Notes under the pieces: model-generated | The model's input: only the letters and a program-made list of their open reading frames with translations | What the model was told of the DNA's origin: nothing | Databases searched by the model: none | Program-made: the position numbers and the translations under genes | From: Tropicimonas_B omnivorans | GTDB taxonomy: Bacteria; Pseudomonadota; Alphaproteobacteria; Rhodobacterales; Rhodobacteraceae | Length of the DNA stretch: 64,000 nt | Assembly (NCBI RefSeq): GCF_031846565.1 | Contig: NZ_JAVRHL010000002.1 | Span: forward strand, 186,001 to 250,000 | Direction of reading: 5' to 3' | Shown here: piece by piece, positions 35,001 through 42,804 of the stretch | Numbering within the stretch: position 1 is the stretch's first letter | Layout of the letters: each line of letters starts with the position of its first letter

Positions 35001-35460
35001 CGATGACATGTGCAACGTCGACGACCAGCAGGAATGGTGGCCATCCGTCCTCCTTCGAGATTGCTCGGGCGTAGCCGTCCGCCTGGTTTCGGGCTCGTAG
35101 CATCGTATCTTCGAAGCCTCGCGTGCCTCGGCGACCATGCCCCAGTTGACCCTGGGGGGCGTCCTCAGCCGACAGGAGGCTGAGCTGCTCGGATTCAGCC
35201 TTCGGACCAGCGCCCTGCTTCGCCTCCATGACGAAACACTGTCGGCGGTAGAGATCTATCCGCCGCCGTCGGCGTGTCCCAGTGTGGGTTTCGGTGACTG
35301 GGCGTTCGAAGCGATAGTCGTTTGTCTGGCCATCGCTCTGGGCAGGTTTCGGACGGTCGACCCCGAGTATGTCGCAGAGCTCGGACGCGAAGGTCTGAAA
35401 ATTCGCGATCTCGCTTCCGCCGGATGCACGCCACCGCGTAATGAAATCTTCAACTTGCAA
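32062..35460 (-). CDS. MmeI-like (type IIL) restriction-modification enzyme
   Basis: A single-chain enzyme of about 1132 residues that should both methylate adenine and cut DNA. The N-terminal nuclease has the MmeI-type D69-x9-E79-x-K81 motif (RIDLYRRQCFVMEAK). A helical spacer follows, then the gamma-type adenine methyltransferase with motif I DPACGSGNF (416-424) and motif IV NPPF (580-583), a target-recognition domain (about 590-920) and a C-terminal helical domain. The likeliest start is TTG 35460, which has GGAG seven bases upstream; ATG 35475 lacks one. The stretch coding for the recognition domain is clearly AT-richer than its flanks, a sign of specificity-domain exchange. Confidence 0.85.
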   Translation of the reverse strand: MQVEDFITRWRASGGSEIANFQTFASELCDILGVDRPKPAQSDGQTNDYRFERPVTETHTGTRRRRRIDLYRRQCFVMEAKQGAGPKAESEQLSLLSAEDAPQGQLGHGRRGTRGFEDTMLRARNQADGYARAISKEDGWPPFLLVVDVAHVIEVYADFSGQGQGYTQFPDGNRYRITLEDLRDDEVRERLRTIWSDPMSLDPSRTAARVTREIADHLAQLGRSFEGQGHEGEDVARFLMRCLFTMFAEDVELLPKDSFRDKLRELRGKPEMAAPVLQSLWETMNTGGTSTVIMAKLLRFNGGLFRDASALPLSEVQLSLLIEAAEADWKQVEPAIFGTLLERALDKNSRHKLGAHYTPRAYVERLVMPTIIEPLRADWRSVQAAADLLRSQSKEKEALREVQGFHRKLCEVTVLDPACGSGNFLYVALELMKRLEGEVIATMEELGETQTNLGLAGYTVDPHQFLGIELNPWAANVAELVLWIGYLQWHYRTHGKAAPSEPILRDFKNIEHRDAVLTWSDRTPRLDENGAAVTRWDGTTTMRHPATGEEVPDPSARVQIYDYVDPRPAAWPEATFIVGNPPFIGARRIRSALTPEYVDALRHAYKGVPRTVDLVMYWWWKAAELTRRSSARRFGLITTNSITQDYSRKLTEKLIGGKKPKIHLIYATTNHPWVDSSDGANVRIAMTVGSATKPARPVIGLIGPDGKATDVRVEKIHARLSDGPDFSEIKALEANRGICFQGVVPAGDGFKLSTGEYESFRSKLRNAEKKFVRKYIIGKDILERPRGYRIIDLFGVDESVARTELPNLYAHLLDRVKPVREENDREQYKRLWWIFAEPRPALRRSLSNTDAYIGTTYTAKHRVFQMVNADILPDAMVYCIALQNAESLAVLSSHVHLTWCKGCTGTLEDRPRYNSANTFSPFPFPDLTPSNRTTLRQLGEELDAHRKERQAQHPSLTLTQMYNTLEKLRAGETIEGKDKRVYEDGLIGLLKDIHDRIDAAVAEAYGWPTDLSENDILMNLVTLNRERVAEEARGHVRWLRPDYQNPDGRAAESKQGKLEIAEVAKTGKAPWPKSLPAQIAAVREALEDLGEADAETVARTFTRGRATTVAPLLETLAGLGMAEMTDEGRYAI

Positions 35461-36025
35461 TACCCGTCTCCCCATTGGAGATCAGATTGCACGCAAGGGC
35501 TTGAATCAACAATGCCATCTCGAGGGCGATTTGCGCAGGGAACGCGAATGTCATGCGTTTCCGCTTCGTCGTCGGACGGTTGCGGCGGCGTGGCTGGTGG
35601 CTGGTGCGGGGGCAGAATAGCTGAGGAGCGGGGCTCCTCAGCTTGCGCCTTCGGCAAGGCATAGCCCCCCTGTAGCGGGCACGGACCAGTCTCATCGTAC
35701 CGGCTCGACTCTTGGCTATCAGCAACGATGCCTGCCCGTTTCCTTCTGAAGAAAGTGCTCCGGGAGATTCCGAGCGCGACCCAAGGCTGCCGCCGTTCCT
35801 GATCGTTCTTCTCCAGCCACTCATTGCGGGCGGTGGCTCCGGCATCATGCCGGCGTGCGCGCTGTCTGCGCGCTTTGCGACGCGCGCGCTCTTCCGGAGG
35901 CATGATCTGTTCCAGCCCGAGAGCTTCGGATGTCCGCCCGGAGATGCCGAGCAGTTCTGCGATCATAGCTCCGGAGTAGTGATAGCGGCCGTCGCGTAGG
36001 GGGCGGTGGATCTCGGAAGTTCCGC
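35256..36025 (-). pseudogene. Out-of-frame C-terminal part of the primase-like gene
   Basis: After a probable one-base deletion near 36025 the primase-like coding continues in another frame: GGTSEIHRPLRDGRYHYSGA then MIAELLGIS, a charged helix (PPEERARRKARRQRARR) and WVALGISRSTFFRRKRAG. This is the small winged-helix/helix-turn-helix tail seen at the end of plasmid replication primases. Adding one G to the CAGGCGG run would join both parts. The frame then becomes low-complexity and overlaps the MmeI-like start; the natural end is unclear. A third frame (35450-35554) encodes MTFAFPAQIALEMALLIQAL and a short tail, which may be a small gene or another shifted piece. Confidence 0.55.
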
Positions 36026-37009
36026 CTGGCGACTGGCAAGCTTCACCACGGCCCTCACCTCCGCGGCCGGCAGGAACGGTGTCGCCAAGGCCGCTGCTGC
36101 CATGACCCTCTGCTCGACTTCGGCCGGCGTCGAAGTATGCGACAGGCTCGTAGCGAAGAGGTGCAGCCAAGTGTTTCGGAAGCCCTCAGGGACTCTGCCG
36201 CCCCAGGCGTAACAAATGCGCTCGAGATCGCGCTGAACGGCACGAAATTTGGCCCGCGGCGTCAGGCCGCCGGGTGTCTGTTTGATCCCGGCTTTCTTCT
36301 TCTTCTTCTTGGTCGCTTCCTTGCTGGATCGTAGCTGCTCACGCGTTGGTCGTCCTGCGGCAAGATAAATCGCGTCTGCCAATGCGTCGAAGCAGTAACG
36401 TCTCAGGGAGCCACCGATAACTGCGGCCTCCTTCCCGCTCTTCGAATTGATCGACCCGGGCAGACGCGTGACACGAGCGGCGTCCCGGCACGACGGGTCT
36501 GCACCGTAGGCACGGAAAAGCGCGATCAGGGCATCTTGCGCTGCTTGCCAGCGAGGTAGCGCTCGGGCCGGCATCTCATCGATCAACCAGATCGCTCCCA
36601 GCCCTCGCCCGGTGAAAAGCAGGATACTCGGTTCCGGCAGGCCAAGTTCAGAAGCCCTTGCACTGATTGCGGAAGCCCAGCGACCTGAGTCCGCCAGTCG
36701 ACTCGGAACGCGATCGATGTCAAGATCAAGGAAGAGGCCGTTGAGAGCTGCGAGTCGATGCCCTGAGCGTGGTCCGTGGAAGCGATGCAACGTGATGTAT
36801 GCGTCGTAGTCGAGCAGGGGTTCGATCCATTGGGGCGCATCCTCGACCGAGTAGGTCTTCGTAAAGATCCGGTCTCGGCAGGCCTTTACCATGACCGACG
36901 TCTTGCCGACGGAACCAGGAGTATGGAGAAGCCGCACGTAGTCCGCCGGTGAAAGGGTGGTGCCGACGGGAGTGTGTATGTCGAGACTTGAAGGGGCGAA
37001 GTGTTCCAT
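35963..37009 (-). CDS. Plasmid-type primase/replication protein, frameshifted
   Basis: A 348-residue product resembling the archaeo-eukaryotic-type primase domain of plasmid replication proteins (RepB-like primases). Visible are LNGLFLDLDIDRVPS with its DxD metal site, ILLFTGRGLGAIWLI, and DAARVTRLPGSINSKSG, the family's RLPGTxNxK motif, then a poly-lysine linker and helices. The frame leaves the conserved protein near 36025 and stops at 35963, so the last 17 or so residues are aberrant. A GGAAC/GTTCC dyad (37015-37026) lies six bases before the start. The primase core itself is intact; whether the shortened protein works is unknown. Confidence 0.7.
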   Translation of the reverse strand: MEHFAPSSLDIHTPVGTTLSPADYVRLLHTPGSVGKTSVMVKACRDRIFTKTYSVEDAPQWIEPLLDYDAYITLHRFHGPRSGHRLAALNGLFLDLDIDRVPSRLADSGRWASAISARASELGLPEPSILLFTGRGLGAIWLIDEMPARALPRWQAAQDALIALFRAYGADPSCRDAARVTRLPGSINSKSGKEAAVIGGSLRRYCFDALADAIYLAAGRPTREQLRSSKEATKKKKKKAGIKQTPGGLTPRAKFRAVQRDLERICYAWGGRVPEGFRNTWLHLFATSLSHTSTPAEVEQRVMAAAALATPFLPAAEVRAVVKLASRQAELPRSTAPYATAAITTPEL

Positions 37010-37508
37010 CGAAAGGAACTGGTTCCAAACAGCTCCCCCTCAAAACTTGTCGAGTAACCTGTTCGAACCCTCGTTTTTAGTAACCCGCGCAGGTCGTTTC
37101 ATCAGAGGGAATGCGAAGATCGCACGAGCGAACACTTATGGTCGCCGAGGAGCGACCCATTCCGGGATGGTGCTCGCGTTGGCATGTTGTGTGGGACGCG
37201 GTCGTTGTTCGCGGTCGCGAGGGTACCTCGGCCACACCGCACAAGCGGACATGCAGTCGGTGACCCGGACCGGAGCCCGCTCGATTAACACAAGGGGCGG
37301 AGAGCCGTTCGCTGCGGTCAGCACCGACGCTAAAAAGGCCGACGAGCGGCCGTCCGCTGCGCCTGAGAGCCGTCTGGGGCGTCGCCAGGGGAGCAGATCA
37401 TCGGGGCCAACCGATCATCAGTGTGCAGAGAATTTTACGTTGAATAATTTGATGTTGATTTTGTAAATCACGAACGCTATACGGTTGCGAAACTATAGAG
37501 GCCCGAGC
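37010..37508. other. Divergent intergenic region, primase to XRE unit
   Basis: About 500 bp without a convincing gene. It contains the dyad at 37015-37026 beside the primase start and the promoter candidate of the rightward unit at 37455-37483. A plus-strand frame through the middle has no ribosome binding site and no protein-like composition. Confidence 0.5.
37455..37483 (+). promoter_or_regulatory. Candidate promoter of the XRE/ImmA unit
   Basis: TTGATT (37455-37460) and TATACG (37478-37483) are 17 bases apart in an AT-rich patch. Transcription would begin near 37490, about 20 bases before the first gene. Confidence 0.5.
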
Positions 37509-38099
37509 ATGCCAATTCCCAGTGAAGCGACCGTCCGCCCCATTCTGGATGAAATTCGCGCTCCCATCGTCGGCGCAATCTACGAGGCGTGGGATGACTG
37601 GCTGGCCAGCGATCGCAACGGCGTCTGGCGCTACAAACGCAGCCGGGCGAATTTCGTCTGGGAGCAGATTATTGAACACGCGAACAATGCCCTCCTGGGC
37701 CATGACGCCGTCCATGTAATCGACGGCCATGAAACGATGAAGTTCCTCGTCCGGGACACAGTGATGTTTCGGTTCAAGAAAGCAGATGAGACGGGACGCT
37801 CGTCGAATGTTGCTACGCAACTGGCGCTCGCTTTTCACGATCATGACGAGGATCTGTTCGGTCTGTCAGAGATCCAGCGCGTCGAGGTCGTCTACAAACT
37901 GAATCGACTTGAAACCCAGATCGACGACATCTGCGTGGTCGCCCGCAACGGCGATCAGATCGCCTGGGAATATAGCTTTCTGGATGCAGACGAAGCCTTG
38001 GTTCCGTTGCCGATGCCCGTGCCGAAACCCGAACGTCCCGCTGTGTCCATCGTCAAGCTCAAGGGCGCCGCGGACGACCGCAAGAAGCGGCAAGACTAA
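37509..38099 (+). CDS. Hypothetical protein paired with XRE/ImmA regulator
   Basis: A 196-residue protein of unknown function. It begins MPIPSEATVRPILDEIRAP and has aromatic-rich helices (YEAWDDWLASDRNGVWRYKR), then HETMKFLVRDTVMFRFKKAD and VYKLNRLETQIDDICVVARNGDQIAWEY, ending in a proline/lysine-rich tail. AGAGG precedes the ATG at 37509. Its stop shares a base with the next start (TAATG), so it is coupled to the XRE/ImmA gene. Such an arrangement suggests a partner or target of that protein, for example an antitoxin-like or immunity component; no family is recognised. Confidence 0.72.
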   Translation: MPIPSEATVRPILDEIRAPIVGAIYEAWDDWLASDRNGVWRYKRSRANFVWEQIIEHANNALLGHDAVHVIDGHETMKFLVRDTVMFRFKKADETGRSSNVATQLALAFHDHDEDLFGLSEIQRVEVVYKLNRLETQIDDICVVARNGDQIAWEYSFLDADEALVPLPMPVPKPERPAVSIVKLKGAADDRKKRQD

Positions 38100-39169
38100 T
38101 GCCCGCCGATTTCAATCAGGACCTGCTGCGGATAGCGCGGCAGGCGCGGGGATGGAGTCAGACCGAGCTCTCTGCGCTCTCAGGTGTCTCACAGGCCAAT
38201 CTGTCGAAACTTGAGAACGGGCTGATCGGGCCGACCGACGACGTGTTAAAAAGCGTCAGCAAAGCCTTGGATTTTCCCGTCGAATTCTTTTTTCAAAATG
38301 ACCGGGTTATCGGCCTACCGATGAGCGTGCAATACCGAAAGCGGGCGAGCGTTGGGCAGAGGGCAATCGAGCGCCTGGAAGCCGAACTCAATATCAGGAT
38401 TCTGCATATTCGAAGACTGCTTGATTCAGCCGAGCTGGAACCGGAGTTGTCCCTTCCGCGTCTGGATGTCGACGAATATGGTGGCGATCCCGAACGTATC
38501 GCGGACCTCATCAGGCGTACCTGGCTTGTACCATCAGGACCGTTGCGAGACCTCGTTGAGTGGGTCGAGAGAGCAGGCTGCTTAGTTGTCCATTGCGACT
38601 TTGCCACGCTCAAGGTGGATGGCTTCACGGTTCAGATGCCGGACATGCCGCCATGCATCTTCCTGAACCGCAACATGCCGGCTGATCGGCAGCGGTTCAG
38701 CCTCGCGCACGAGCTTGGGCATGTTGTCATGCATCAGGTGCCTTCACCGGAAATGGAAGAAGAGGCGAATGATTTCGCATCAGCGTTGCTCATGCCAGAA
38801 CGCGACATTCGCCCCTACTTATCCGGCCGGCGTCTGACAATCCAGAGGCTCGCCGCATTAAAGCCAGTCTGGCGCGTATCGATGGCAGCTCTTCTCTACC
38901 GAGCAAAAAAGATTAGCGCAATTACTGAAAATCAAAGTCAATACGCTTGGCGACAGATGAGTTCGCTTGGCTACCGCAGGGCAGAGCCTCCAGAACTTGA
39001 TTTCAAGATCGAGATGCCTACAATTTTCCCAGAGATTGTGAGGCTTCATCTCGAAGAGCTTGGATACGGCGTATCAGACCTCGCCCAAGCCTTGCGATCA
39101 AGTGAAGCTGACTTGCGCGCGCTTCACCCACTTCCCACCGCGGCACCGCAATTGCGTGTGGTTAAGTAA
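38099..39169 (+). CDS. XRE-family regulator with ImmA/IrrE metallopeptidase domain
   Basis: A 356-residue fusion: an XRE helix-turn-helix (about residues 8-62, ARGWSQTELSALSGVSQANLSKLENG) and an ImmA/IrrE (M78) zinc peptidase domain with HELGH at 203-207 and the downstream glutamate region EEEANDFASALLMP. ImmA in ICEBs1 cleaves the element's own repressor, and IrrE triggers a DNA-damage response, so this protein may switch the element or its cargo on stress. It is translationally coupled to the preceding unknown gene. A C-terminal extension of about 100 residues is unassigned. Confidence 0.87.
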   Translation: MPADFNQDLLRIARQARGWSQTELSALSGVSQANLSKLENGLIGPTDDVLKSVSKALDFPVEFFFQNDRVIGLPMSVQYRKRASVGQRAIERLEAELNIRILHIRRLLDSAELEPELSLPRLDVDEYGGDPERIADLIRRTWLVPSGPLRDLVEWVERAGCLVVHCDFATLKVDGFTVQMPDMPPCIFLNRNMPADRQRFSLAHELGHVVMHQVPSPEMEEEANDFASALLMPERDIRPYLSGRRLTIQRLAALKPVWRVSMAALLYRAKKISAITENQSQYAWRQMSSLGYRRAEPPELDFKIEMPTIFPEIVRLHLEELGYGVSDLAQALRSSEADLRALHPLPTAAPQLRVVK

Positions 39170-39273
39170 GGACTTATGCGTCGTATGCTTTGTATCCTCA
39201 CCGAGCCACTGCCTGTACGGCAAGATTGTTGCCGAAAATCCAATTCTGGAGAATACTGGAAAGTTTGGGCAAT

Positions 39274-39300
39274 GCCCTTGATATAAGCGCGCCCAAGGGC
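39274..39300 (+). promoter_or_regulatory. Inverted repeat around a -10-like box
   Basis: GCCCTTG (39274-39280) and CAAGGGC (39294-39300) form a perfect 7-bp dyad whose 13-base spacer contains TATAAG (39282-39287). The site lies 110 bases before the dual-OB-like gene. It could be a repressor operator over the promoter of the 39411-41179 trio; no good -35 is seen. Confidence 0.35.
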
Positions 39301-39410
39301 GTAGTCGGATAGTATGACCATAGTGGAAACCCAGCAATATTGAGCAAACACAACGCCCTTTCTCCCCAACAAGAAAACTGCATTCGAAAAGCCGCACGGT
39401 AAGGGAAATT

Positions 39411-40130
39411 ATGTCGTTGAAAGCACTAAGAGAACAATTTGCCGATGGCCAAAGCAGGCAAATTTTGGTAACAGAAACAACTCGAATGTCTGGTGATTTG
39501 GTTTGCGTCGCTGGGCTGGATTTAGACTCAGGGCAGATGGTTCGCCCGTTGCAGGGGAATGGTTCGAATTGGGAAGAGGGTAAGTGGGTCGATGAAGGTT
39601 ATATGGTGGTCGGCAACGTATTGTCCTTGTCTCTAGCCGAGCAGGTAACTTCAGCATTTCCACATGCGAGCGAGGATTTCCGAGTCAAAGCCGTCGGCAT
39701 CAAAGGAAAAGCGAATGGGAGCGAACTGTATACTGCATGCGCCGAAACGTCGACAAGAGACATCGATTCAGTTTTTGATGGATGTCTAATTGATCGAAAG
39801 TACACTGAAGCCAATAGCAGGTGCCGATCGTTACATGGCCTTGAGATCTCGGCCGCTAAGATTGATGTCAGCGTCTTCTATGATAAGATCCAAGTTTCTT
39901 TTCGAGATCGTTGGAGGAACTGGTATAATGTACCTGTAACTGAGCTCCTGACAAAGAAAACGGGCGACCCGGAAGCAGGATGCAAAGCCTTGTCTGAACG
40001 ACTGGAAAGTGCTGGGCGGAGCATTGTTGTCCTGAGGCTTGGCCTGGCAAGGGCATGGGATGGCGGGTCACAGCATTTTAATCCCAAGAGATGCTATATG
40101 CAGCTGAATGGCGTAATCATTCCAGCGTAG
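39411..40130 (+). CDS. Dual-OB-domain-like protein, first gene of DUF488 trio
   Basis: A 239-residue protein, mainly beta-strand in character. The two halves begin RQILVTETTRMSGDLVCVAGLDLDSG and EISAAKIDVSVFYDKIQVSF, consistent with two OB-like barrels; the last part has SIVVLRLGLARAWDGGSQHF with CYMQLNGVIIP. I associate this pattern with dual OB domain proteins found beside DUF488 genes, which is family memory and not a search. It lies 11 bases before the first DUF488 gene. Base composition is well below that of the chromosome, a sign of transfer. Molecular function is unknown; nucleic-acid binding is the usual role of OB folds. Confidence 0.65.
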   Translation: MSLKALREQFADGQSRQILVTETTRMSGDLVCVAGLDLDSGQMVRPLQGNGSNWEEGKWVDEGYMVVGNVLSLSLAEQVTSAFPHASEDFRVKAVGIKGKANGSELYTACAETSTRDIDSVFDGCLIDRKYTEANSRCRSLHGLEISAAKIDVSVFYDKIQVSFRDRWRNWYNVPVTELLTKKTGDPEAGCKALSERLESAGRSIVVLRLGLARAWDGGSQHFNPKRCYMQLNGVIIPA

Positions 40131-40140
40131 GGGCGTTTTT

Positions 40141-40728
40141 GTGAGTCGAATCTTCACCATCGGATATTCCGGCCAAGAGGTCGATGGGTTTATAAAACTC
40201 CTATCCGAACACCAAGTGGAAGTGGTCTGCGACGTTAGGTCAACTCCATACTCACACTATAAACCGGATTTTTCACGTGGCCCGCTCCGCCAGCACCTGA
40301 ATGCGGAGGGAATAAAGTACGCATTTTTTGGCGATCAGCTTGGTGCACGTCCAAAGGACAGAAGCTGCTATGTCTCCGGACAAGCGAAATATGATCGAAT
40401 TGCACGGACCGATTTCTTCAATGAGGGTATAAATCGTCTCCGAGTGGGCGTAAGAAAAATGAACTTGGCTTTGGTCTGTTCGGAAAAGGACCCTATTGAG
40501 TGCCACCGCGCAGTGCTTGTATGCTATAACCTTCCGGACCTGCGTGGAAATATCTACCACATCCACCCCGATGGGAGCCTTGAGTGTCAAGATCGGTTCG
40601 AGCAGCGTCTTGTTCACCTTCACGGGTTGACGCCGCCCCCCTTGCTTCAAAGACCCGGAGATTGGGAATCCGCCGTCACAGAAGCATATGAAAAGCAAGC
40701 AGCGGGAATCGCGTACCGCGAAGGCTGA
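40141..40728 (+). CDS. DUF488 family protein (first copy)
   Basis: A 195-residue DUF488 protein starting with GTG at 40141. It shows the family layout: FTIGYSGQEVDGFIKLL at the N-terminus, a rhodanese-like strand VVCDVRSTPYS, and the cysteine/histidine motif VCSEKDPIECHRAVL. The biochemical role of DUF488 is not established; the conserved Cys-x(n)-Cys-His-Arg motif suggests a catalytic or metal-binding centre. Its 3' end overlaps the longest possible frame of the second DUF488 gene; the gene appears co-transcribed with its two neighbours. Confidence 0.82.
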   Translation: MSRIFTIGYSGQEVDGFIKLLSEHQVEVVCDVRSTPYSHYKPDFSRGPLRQHLNAEGIKYAFFGDQLGARPKDRSCYVSGQAKYDRIARTDFFNEGINRLRVGVRKMNLALVCSEKDPIECHRAVLVCYNLPDLRGNIYHIHPDGSLECQDRFEQRLVHLHGLTPPPLLQRPGDWESAVTEAYEKQAAGIAYREG

Positions 40729-40744
40729 AAGGGATCAAGAGGTA

Positions 40745-41179
40745 ATGAAACTGTATACGATTGGTTTTACCAAGAGTTCGGCCAAAGATTTCTTTGGCCG
40801 TCTGGCTAAGGCAAGAGTCAAGCACGTTTACGACACACGCTTAAATCGAACATCTCAACTTTCTGGATTCGCCAAGCAAAACGATCTGAAGTTCTTTTTG
40901 GCCAATATTGGAGAAATCGAATATTCGGTAGACGCACTTTTAGCTCCAACTGCCGACATCCTATCTGCGTTCAGGAAGAATCAAATCAGCTGGCAGGAGT
41001 ATGAACGACGGTATCTGGATCTCCTCGCTGCGCGCCGGGTAGAAAACCATTTCGATCTGGACAGTATGCATGAGGGCTGTCTATTGTGCAGTGAAGCGAC
41101 GCCCGATCAGTGTCATCGACGGCTGGCTGCCAACTATCTCTCTGAGGCTCGAGACGATGTTGAGATCGTGCATCTGTAG
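40745..41179 (+). CDS. DUF488 family protein (second copy)
   Basis: A 144-residue divergent paralogue of the preceding gene: MKLYTIGFTKSSAKDFFGRLAKA, the strand VKHVYDTRLNR and the motif LLCSEATPDQCHRRLAA. The ATG at 40745, with AGAGG nearby, gives a start homologous to copy one; in-frame ATG 40688 would overlap the previous gene. Two unequal copies next to each other suggest a heterodimer or two linked steps. It ends the trio. Confidence 0.8.
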   Translation: MKLYTIGFTKSSAKDFFGRLAKARVKHVYDTRLNRTSQLSGFAKQNDLKFFLANIGEIEYSVDALLAPTADILSAFRKNQISWQEYERRYLDLLAARRVENHFDLDSMHEGCLLCSEATPDQCHRRLAANYLSEARDDVEIVHL

Positions 41180-41405
41180 ACTTTAGAAAATTATTCGTTT
41201 TTCTGACGACCCGTCATCGGTCTCGTTTCACCTTGGCTGGAGTGGAGCGCTTCACATGGGATATAACTCTTTTTGGTAGATCTCCGATTTTCTTATTGCA
41301 GCGGTTTCTTCCCGCGTATTTTTAAGAGCTTTTTTCACCTTGAAATCGGTGAAGGATTGTTATCAAAGCACCGAATTGGGCTCTGTTAGAGAAACGTGAG
41401 CCGGG

Positions 41406-42190
41406 TGAACTGGGTCCAAACTCTCCTCCGACGTTTCGGTGAATCCGGGAGTTGAATTCTGGGGCTATGCGGCGCTGAATTCCAGCCTTTTCCTTGTTAT
41501 TAACTCGGCTGGAGGGATGTTTCCGAGGACTGAGTGCGGACGGTGGTGGTTGTAGTCGTGTTGCCAGGCGCGGATTTTCTCCCGGGTCTCGCTGAGCGTC
41601 GGGAACAGGGTCTCGTTCGACAGCTCATCTCGGTGCCGGCCGCTGAAGCTTTCGAAGAAACCTTTCTGCTGGGCTTTCCCGGGGCGATATAGTGCCATTC
41701 GACCGCGGTCCGCTGGCATCATGACAGGATCGCCAAAGAGGTCAGCTTCGTGCCGTTACCGGAAACCACCATGCCAGCGTGCCCGCGCCGGGCGATCATG
41801 GCATCAAGTTCGGGGGCGACACGGTGCCCTGACAGCGATGTGCCTGACACCAATGCCAAGGATTCCCGGCTGAAATCGTCTCCCGCGGCCCGGACCCGGA
41901 ACTGGCGCCCGTCCGTCAGCGCGTCGTTCACGAAGTTGAGGCTCCAACAGATGTTCGGCGCGTCCGGCAGCAACATCGGTCGTCGCGTGCCGAGCGCGCG
42001 CTTCTGCCCGTCCCTGCGGCGCACTTGGAGCTTCTCCTCGCGGTAAACCGTCTTATCTTCTTTAGATTCTTCACGATCCCCTGCCGCTCGAGCAAGACGA
42101 GAATGCACCGCGCCGGTACACCACCATCCGGGACACTGGCCGCCCGATGCTGCGCGGGTATAGCAACGGCCGCCTTTCGAAGCTGCACCG
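41406..42190 (-). pseudogene. IS3-family transposase remnant (OrfB)
   Basis: Pieces of an IS3-type DDE transposase lie in three frames: an upstream part near 42085-42140 (LLERQGIVKNLKKIRRF), a middle part 41719-42060 (YREEKLQVRRRDGQKRALG, LPDAPNICWSLNFVNDA, GDDFSRESLALV) and a C-terminal part 41465-41722 (FFESFSGRHRDELSNE, HDYNHHRPHSVLG). The second catalytic aspartate is lost (VSGNGTKLTS where SDNGTE is expected), and frameshifts separate the parts, so it is dead. TGAACTGGGTCC at 41406 resembles the end of such elements and may be the true 3' terminus. Confidence 0.8.
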
Positions 42191-42260
42191 CGGCATCGGT
42201 ATGATATGTGGAGGTCTGCAATGGGCCGGACGCAGTCAAGATTCCGCTGCGGTCGAGCGG

Positions 42261-42509
42261 CTACGGTGAACGCAGATCGGAACCATGTGGAGCTGGTCGG
42301 TCGTCCTCAGGAATTGGTCCACGATCTTTCGCGACGTGATCTGAACTCTTCCCTTTATGCACAATCGCGATCAGCCGATCCACGGCCTCAGGATCGTGTG
42401 GCCTGTCGCGCACGTAGGTTCGCAGCACATATGCTATGAAGACCAGGCCAAGAACAGTTGCGACGAAATAGACCAAAAGGAAGGCGATTTCGAACGACGT
42501 GATGGTCAT
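42261..42509 (-). CDS. Small single-helix membrane protein
   Basis: An 82-residue protein with one strong N-terminal membrane helix (FEIAFLLVYFVATVLGLVFIAYVL, about residues 6-30) and a charged cytoplasmic tail with RPHDPEAVDRLIAIV. AGGG lies a few bases before the ATG. It resembles no family I can name; it may be cargo of the element or old chromosomal sequence pushed inside its right end. Confidence 0.5.
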   Translation of the reverse strand: MTITSFEIAFLLVYFVATVLGLVFIAYVLRTYVRDRPHDPEAVDRLIAIVHKGKSSDHVAKDRGPIPEDDRPAPHGSDLRSP

Positions 42510-42804
42510 AAAACCCTGCCATAAAGAGTGCGATTTTCGACCTCTTGGAGCAAGCGCTGAGACACCATCGTCCGGATATGCCTATCGTAGCCATGGGAAG
42601 CGAGACTGACGATGCATTCGCGATCCTTGATCAGGGCCTTGGCGTTCTATGATCGGACTCGTGTTGCCTTCAGTCAAGAGAGGCCTTGACAGCTTTCGTG
42701 CGCCGGATGGTTAGACATCGGCCCAACTAAATCATTGAGGTGCATAGGGCCGAGATATTGTCTAATTCCTCGTAACACGTTGAAAATTCACGATTTGGGC
42801 AGTT

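Noticed and set aside
36290..36315. TTC/CTT triplet run inside the primase-like gene, as a possible phase-variable microsatellite
   Set aside because: On the coding strand it is an in-frame lysine run in a linker; changes by whole triplets would not switch the gene.
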